DNA of 64,000 nucleotides from contig NZ_WXTX01000006.1 of assembly GCF_009848685.1 (NCBI RefSeq), positions 247,309 through 311,308 of the forward strand, in the 5' to 3' direction. This stretch comes from Andreprevotia sp. IGB-42. GTDB taxonomy: Bacteria; Pseudomonadota; Gammaproteobacteria; Burkholderiales; Chitinibacteraceae. Below are positions 60,171 through 64,000 of the stretch, in pieces. Position 1 is the first letter of the stretch, and the number at the start of each line of letters is the position of its first letter. A program made the position numbers and the translations under genes. Below the pieces are notes generated by a model. It saw nothing but the letters and a program-made list of their open reading frames with translations, was not told the DNA's origin and did not search any database.

Positions 60171-60470
60171 TCATACATTTCCCATCGCCTTGATTGCCCG
60201 GCTGACCGTGGCGTAGTGCACGCCAAAGTGGGGGCGATTTCTTGCATGGTGTAATCACCAGTCCGGCAGGCTTCTACCATGCCCTGCTTGCGGTTTCCAT
60301 GGCGTAAGTAGTGATCCAGCGGCTGGGCCACAGGCCGGCGTTGGGAGCGTGGCACTTCACTGAGGGCTTCATCGTTCATCAGTGCCACCATCCGCGAGGC
60401 AAAATCGGGGGGGGCCGGGAAAGGGTTGCCCCACCAGTTGATGCCACAGGCTGGGCAAACCCACACCGCA
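60171..60470 (-). pseudogene. Frameshifted C-terminal fragment of a RAYT-type transposase
   Basis: Frame 1 reads EVPRSQRRPVAQPLDHYL ... GDYTMQEIAP; the sense continues in the next frame as HFGVHYATVSRAIKAMGNV and a stop at 60171. One base is missing from the G-run near 60229-60235 (restoring it rejoins both frames). This is the C-terminal helix-turn-helix extension of some REP-associated tyrosine transposases. The catalytic N-terminal domain is absent. Further upstream (to about 60,616) the sequence is scrambled. Confidence 0.7.
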
Positions 60471-60634
60471 CCGAACGAAATCGATGCAGGCGGCAAGCGC
60501 CTGGCCACGAACTTGCCCGAACTGCCCCAACAGCCAATCCGTTTGCAGCCAGCCGGGCGCCGCTGAAAAGGGGTTTCTGGAAGCGCCCTTGTAGCGCCCT
60601 GAAATACATGTCCCACACGGTGATGGCGACGATG

Positions 60635-60660
60635 GAATTAGGGAATTAGGGAATTAGGGG
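60635..60660. repeat. 8-bp tandem repeat GGGAATTA
   Basis: About three copies of GGAATTAG/GGGAATTA directly abutting the left inverted repeat of the RAYT element. Confidence 0.8.
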
Positions 60661-61467
60661 ACAGACCACGTTTTACGAAAAATCTGCCCGGATTAGAACA
60701 ATTCGCCCGATGCTGGCGCTATTACCCTGGATGGCCTACCGGCTTGACCTCGTACTACCCGGCGGCCCAGCATCAGACTGATCTCTTCACCAAAACGCGC
60801 ATCGCCCAGAGCAAAATTGCCATTGGTGGCTTGGCGAATTTCATCCACCAACCCTGGCTGCAATGCATGACGAAACAACTCACGATATGCTGCTTGGCGC
60901 GAAGCATTGTCCGCGCCCAGTCTCTGATAAAGCAGGTGCGGTATAAGCAATCGATCTTCGTGCCCTTGTGCATTGGCTGCATAACTGGACCAACGATACT
61001 CGGCCGGGTGCGCAACCATGCCAGCCCGCACCGGATTGAGTTCAATGTAACGCTGGCAAGTTAACAAATAAGTTTCTGCCTGAATAAGGCAAGAACGGAA
61101 TCGCCCTTCCCATAAAGTACCACTACGACGATAGGTGCGATTCACATATTGCACATAGAGTTGCCCCAGTGCCTTCATCAGTGCACCCGCCCCATCAGTA
61201 TGAGATGAAGACAACAGCAAATGAACATGATTGGTCATCAATGTATAACCGTGCACTTTGCAACCTGTCTTCACTGCATAGTCTTTTAGCCATTCCAGAT
61301 AGACAAGATAATCTTCATCGGCAAAGAAACAAGCCTGACGATTATTGCCCCGCTGGATCAGATGCAGTGGGACACCGGGTAGATAAACACGGGCGCGACG
61401 TGGCATAGGACATTCGAGTAAGTGAGCTCACTGGAAAAATAGACCATAAAACGTGGTCTGTCCCCTA
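60655..61467 (-). mobile_element. RAYT element bounded by 21-bp inverted repeats
   Basis: TAGGGGACAGACCACGTTTTA at 60655-60675 and its exact reverse complement at 61447-61467 enclose one intact RAYT gene. Two further diverged copies of the repeat lie outside, at 61892-61912 (one mismatch) and about 61942-61963. RAYTs mobilise REP/BIME-like palindromes; these 21-mers are likely the recognised ends. Confidence 0.8.
60693..61406 (-). CDS. REP-associated tyrosine transposase (RAYT, Y1-transposase family)
   Basis: 237 residues. The HUH nuclease motif is HVHLLL (about 60), the catalytic Tyr is in CQRYIELNPVRAGM (about 117-130), N-terminus RRARVYLPGVPLHLIQRGNNRQACF typical of the family, and TLWEGRFRSCLIQ. 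Intact. No obvious Shine-Dalgarno. Expression may depend on context. A partial second copy lies upstream. Confidence 0.93.
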   Translation of the reverse strand: MPRRARVYLPGVPLHLIQRGNNRQACFFADEDYLVYLEWLKDYAVKTGCKVHGYTLMTNHVHLLLSSSHTDGAGALMKALGQLYVQYVNRTYRRSGTLWEGRFRSCLIQAETYLLTCQRYIELNPVRAGMVAHPAEYRWSSYAANAQGHEDRLLIPHLLYQRLGADNASRQAAYRELFRHALQPGLVDEIRQATNGNFALGDARFGEEISLMLGRRVVRGQAGRPSRVIAPASGELF

Positions 61468-61470
61468 TTT
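61237..61470. repeat. Direct repeat, copy 1 (5' part of the RAYT gene and its end)
   Basis: 234 bases nearly identical to 61682-61915 (offset 445). Both contain the first 57 codons of the RAYT gene and the upstream inverted repeat. Confidence 0.9.
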
Positions 61471-61680
61471 CTCCTTTGCGCTGGATCGGCACCGGCACCA
61501 GGGTGGCATCGATGATCTGGCCGCAGCGGGCCAGATAGCCGTGGGCCTGGAGCTGGCGGTTCACTTCATCAAACAGTGCCGCACCCAGGCCGGCCTGAAC
61601 CAGCTTCTCGCGGAAGGTCCAGACGGTATTGCGATCCGGCACCTTGCCGCTGTCCTTGATGCCCAGGAAACGCTGGAAGC
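61468..61680 (-). pseudogene. IS5-family transposase fragment
   Basis: The frame reads SFQRFLGIKDSGKVPDRNTVW, TFREKLVQAGLGAALFDEVNRQL and GYLARCGQIIDATLVPVPIQRKGE. This is the N-terminal DUF772 part of an IS5-like transposase with both the beginning and the DDE catalytic end missing. It is sandwiched between the RAYT copies. Confidence 0.85.
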
Positions 61681-61681
61681 T

Positions 61682-61915
61682 ATCAATGTATAACCGTGCA
61701 CTTTGCAACCTGTCTTCACTGCATAGTCTTTTAGCCATTCCAGATAGACAAGATAATCTTCATCGGCAAAGAAACAAGCCTGACGATTATTGCCCCGTTG
61801 TATCAGATACAGTGGGACACCGGGTAGATAAACACGGGCGCGACGTGGCATAGGACATTCGAGTAAGTGAGCTCACTGGAAAAATAGACCATAAAACGTG
61901 GTCTGCCCCCTATTT
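61682..61915. repeat. Direct repeat, copy 2 (truncated RAYT copy)
   Basis: Contains an in-frame start of a second RAYT gene (minus strand from 61851) for 57 codons, ending ..CKVHGYTL, where it fuses to the IS5 fragment. It carries a few mismatches to copy 1, and one in the 21-mer end. Confidence 0.9.
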
Positions 61916-61963
61916 TTTCGCTACTGCTAAAATATAGACCATAAAAAGTGGCCTGCCCAGCTA

Positions 61964-62410
61964 TTACTCTTCCTTGGAATTACAATCCCAGCTTTGGATC
62001 AACCTCTGCTGCAAGTTGCCGTCCCCTGCAAGATAGGCAACATATCCTAAAAAGTCCTCTTCTTCATCGCGCTCGGGTAAGTTGGGGTCAAATATTGGAT
62101 CGCCAACCCACCAAGCCGGATATTCGATCATGGTATCCTCAATGGAGAATATTGTGATTCCATTTTGAAAATCATGCCGATATTCAACCTTATCGCCAAG
62201 ACCTCTAAAGTTCCAGCGTTTGGTATTCCACTGAAAATAGAGTTGCTTGTCCATGGAAAATACGCTGAACTCATCTCCATTGACGACGGCATAATTCCCT
62301 TTCGCCACTTGATCTTCGACAGCATGGATAGCAAATTTCCCCTGTTCCGTATCAAGCACCACCGTTTTTTGGGGATGAATCACCGTCCTAAGTACAATAG
62401 TTTTTTTCAT
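61964..62410 (-). CDS. Probable immunity protein paired with the upstream toxin
   Basis: 148 residues, acidic (PERDEEEDFLGYVAYLAGDG), small soluble protein of mixed alpha/beta type, starting MKKTIVLRTVIHPQKTVVLD. ATG overlaps the TGA of the toxin gene (ATGA), the usual arrangement for contact-dependent inhibition and polymorphic-toxin immunity genes. AT-richer codon use than the neighbours, in line with horizontal exchange. No immunity family recognised. Confidence 0.75.
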   Translation of the reverse strand: MKKTIVLRTVIHPQKTVVLDTEQGKFAIHAVEDQVAKGNYAVVNGDEFSVFSMDKQLYFQWNTKRWNFRGLGDKVEYRHDFQNGITIFSIEDTMIEYPAWWVGDPIFDPNLPERDEEEDFLGYVAYLAGDGNLQQRLIQSWDCNSKEE

Positions 62411-64000
62411 GGTTGAACCTTGGCAATACCAGTGAGAATATCCATTGTCAGATTGCTTCTGGTACCCGACGCAATGACATCTTGCGGATTACCATATTTT
62501 TCCAAGAGCGATTCATACGTTGGCCCGTGCGGATTACCATAAGTCACCTTGTTTCTTTCATACAGCATAGAAAGTTGTTCCGTGGAATATTTCGACATGC
62601 GAGTTTGATTCCGTAAGTCCACAATTTGTCGAGCAATACTCTCATCAGCAACGCCGTCAGCACGCATTTTTGCAACCCAAGCAGTCTCATCAGCTAATCC
62701 CTGATGATATTCCAAACGCACTTCCCGCGCGTTAGCAACCTGCTGAGAATTTGTCCAATCCACAGACCACTTAGGTTGCGAAAATTGCGTCCCATCCTTG
62801 GGAACATAACCATAAACACCTCGGGAATCTGCCACAAGATCAGATGGGATGTTCTTCACTGCGTAGCTTAAGCGGTCGCTTGGCTTCACCAGCTCTGCCC
62901 GAGCAAGAGTTTTATCAACAAAGGTTTCTGCTATTGACTCAAATTTGAAAGCCTTAAAAGCCTTTACCTCTGCGAGGGCTGGCACAACATTGCCGGCCAA
63001 AGTCGCGACTTGCACTCCTGCTGCAAGATAATTTCCGGAATTAATATTGTAATCAAGCTCTGTTTTCCATAAATTAAATGAATCAGCAGGGCGTGTTAAC
63101 AAGTTGATCCACCCATGAACAACACTCGTACCAAAGGCTGCGGGAAGAATGAGGGCTCTAAATGGTATTTCAGATGCACTAACAGGGGAGCCATCGTAGT
63201 TTGAAACCATGCGACGCATCATGTCATCACCATAGTTTGGTAACGCAGCCCGCATACTTTTAACTTTTTCACCTTGCTTAAATAATTTTTCCTGGCGTAA
63301 CTCTTCCGCAGCTTGCGATTCAAATTTCACTGCCAGTTTTTCTTGTACCTTGCGCTCTTCCCAAAGCTGCAGAAACTCTGGCTTTTTGGACTCGATCAGT
63401 TCATTACGTTGCTTCCGGTCCTCATCAAAGGTAACGGCTTTAATCCTGGCAAGCCGCGCATCGGTGCCGTTCAATTCCGAATAACCTGTTGCTTTCATTG
63501 CGGCCAGCGCGGTCTTGGACATCGCAGGTGCGAGCAAAGGATTCCAGCCATCTCCAAAAGCGGCCTTTGATGCCAAAATTGGGTCAATCGCGCCTTTCCT
63601 GGAAATTTCTGCACGAGGAACAGGCTGCTCTTGATTCAACGCATCCAGCAACTCTGCCGTTCTATCATTTGCCCCTATCGTCGAGGATCCTTGTGGCTGA
63701 ATTTTTGCCATGTCAGCACGACTATTATCGTTGAACTGGCTCTCCAACCCTGAATTCAACGTCGCCTGGAACACCTGCGTCGGATCAATCTTGCCGCTGG
63801 TGACCAGTTGCCCCGCCGCGTTACCAGCCATTCCCGTCAGCATCTTGGTTTGATCTGCCGACAAACCGTCGATCCCGTTCAATTGGGACCCTGCCCAACT
63901 TGCAGCACCTGCCGCCGCCACACCACGCCAGCTGAAGGTTCCCAAACCTGCCGCAGACAATACACCCTGACTGATGACCGCGGAGGCCATGTTCGTCAAC
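62407..64000 (-). CDS. Polymorphic toxin (CdiA/filamentous-haemagglutinin type), C-terminal part
   Basis: The frame stays open to the window edge; only the last about 530 residues are seen. The first third (GVLSAAGLGTFSWRGVAAAGAASWAGSQLNG) is Ala/Gly-rich as in the end of haemagglutinin-type exoproteins. Then follows a coiled section (RKQRNELIESKKPEFLQLWEERK). The final 110 residues form the likely toxin domain: RLEYHQGLADETAWVAKM, ARQIVDLRNQTRMSKYST, YGNPHGPTYESLLEKYGNPQ, GTRSNLTMDILTGI. Nature of the toxic activity unknown. Confidence 0.8.
   Translation of the reverse strand, partial: LTNMASAVISQGVLSAAGLGTFSWRGVAAAGAASWAGSQLNGIDGLSADQTKMLTGMAGNAAGQLVTSGKIDPTQVFQATLNSGLESQFNDNSRADMAKIQPQGSSTIGANDRTAELLDALNQEQPVPRAEISRKGAIDPILASKAAFGDGWNPLLAPAMSKTALAAMKATGYSELNGTDARLARIKAVTFDEDRKQRNELIESKKPEFLQLWEERKVQEKLAVKFESQAAEELRQEKLFKQGEKVKSMRAALPNYGDDMMRRMVSNYDGSPVSASEIPFRALILPAAFGTSVVHGWINLLTRPADSFNLWKTELDYNINSGNYLAAGVQVATLAGNVVPALAEVKAFKAFKFESIAETFVDKTLARAELVKPSDRLSYAVKNIPSDLVADSRGVYGYVPKDGTQFSQPKWSVDWTNSQQVANAREVRLEYHQGLADETAWVAKMRADGVADESIARQIVDLRNQTRMSKYSTEQLSMLYERNKVTYGNPHGPTYESLLEKYGNPQDVIASGTRSNLTMDILTGIAKVQP

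Overview
The window is high-GC bacterial DNA, gene-dense on both strands. The protein families (YihY, DUF883, CsbD, sldSLC-type dehydrogenase, a KfrA-like protein, beta/gamma-type flagellar proteins) and an E. coli/Neisseria-like dif sequence point to a betaproteobacterium, possibly of the order Neisseriales. The order-level guess is inference. No rRNA, tRNA or CRISPR array was seen.

Positions 1-19,700 hold a loose set of envelope and stress-protection genes: the end of an AsmA-like gene, topoisomerase IB, Ohr, a DUF883 membrane protein, YihY, a PNPOx-fold protein, an unusual 700-residue Gln/Asn/Ala-rich repeat protein, CsbD, a phospholipase D-VTT fusion coupled to an EEP hydrolase, an alcohol dehydrogenase lacking its structural-zinc lobe, a PRC-barrel protein, two tail-to-tail GH13 glucosidases, a proline-rich protein and a membrane protein. 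Clear rho-independent terminators separate many of them.

Positions 19,800-25,000 hold a three-subunit periplasmic FAD dehydrogenase (small subunit, GMC subunit, tri-haem cytochrome c) and a small ArsR/SRPBCC/GFA operon whose promoter contains a palindrome and seems to give a leaderless mRNA. Positions 25,300-32,000 hold a signalling operon: a giant hybrid kinase (CHASE3-GAF-HisKA-three receivers), CheR, CheB and a receiver-kinase, with a lone response regulator upstream. A YbiO-type MscS channel follows.

At 36,316 lies a near-perfect chromosomal dif site, so this window should be the replication terminus. A KfrA-like coiled-coil DNA-binding protein is encoded about 230 bp away and has its own palindromic operator.

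From 59,722 down to 40,135 runs one uninterrupted minus-strand array of 25 genes: fliQ-fliR-flhB-flhA-flgF-flgG-flgA-flgH-flgI-flgB-flgC-fliE-fliF-(163-aa protein in the fliG slot)-fliH-fliI-fliJ-fliK-flgD-flgE-fliM-fliN-fliO-fliP-sigma28. It encodes a whole hook-basal body and export apparatus but no flagellin, cap, hook-filament junction, stator or normal FliG. A three-gene TPR operon with a sigma28-like promoter runs convergently into the sigma gene with no gap. This compact second flagellar (or flagellum-derived) machine is the best candidate for something little described.

Positions 60,150-61,950 are a patchwork of REP-associated tyrosine transposase (RAYT) copies, 21-bp inverted repeats and an IS5-type fragment. 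The right end (61,964-64,000) is an immunity-like gene and the C-terminal part of a large contact-dependent or polymorphic toxin, both on the minus strand.
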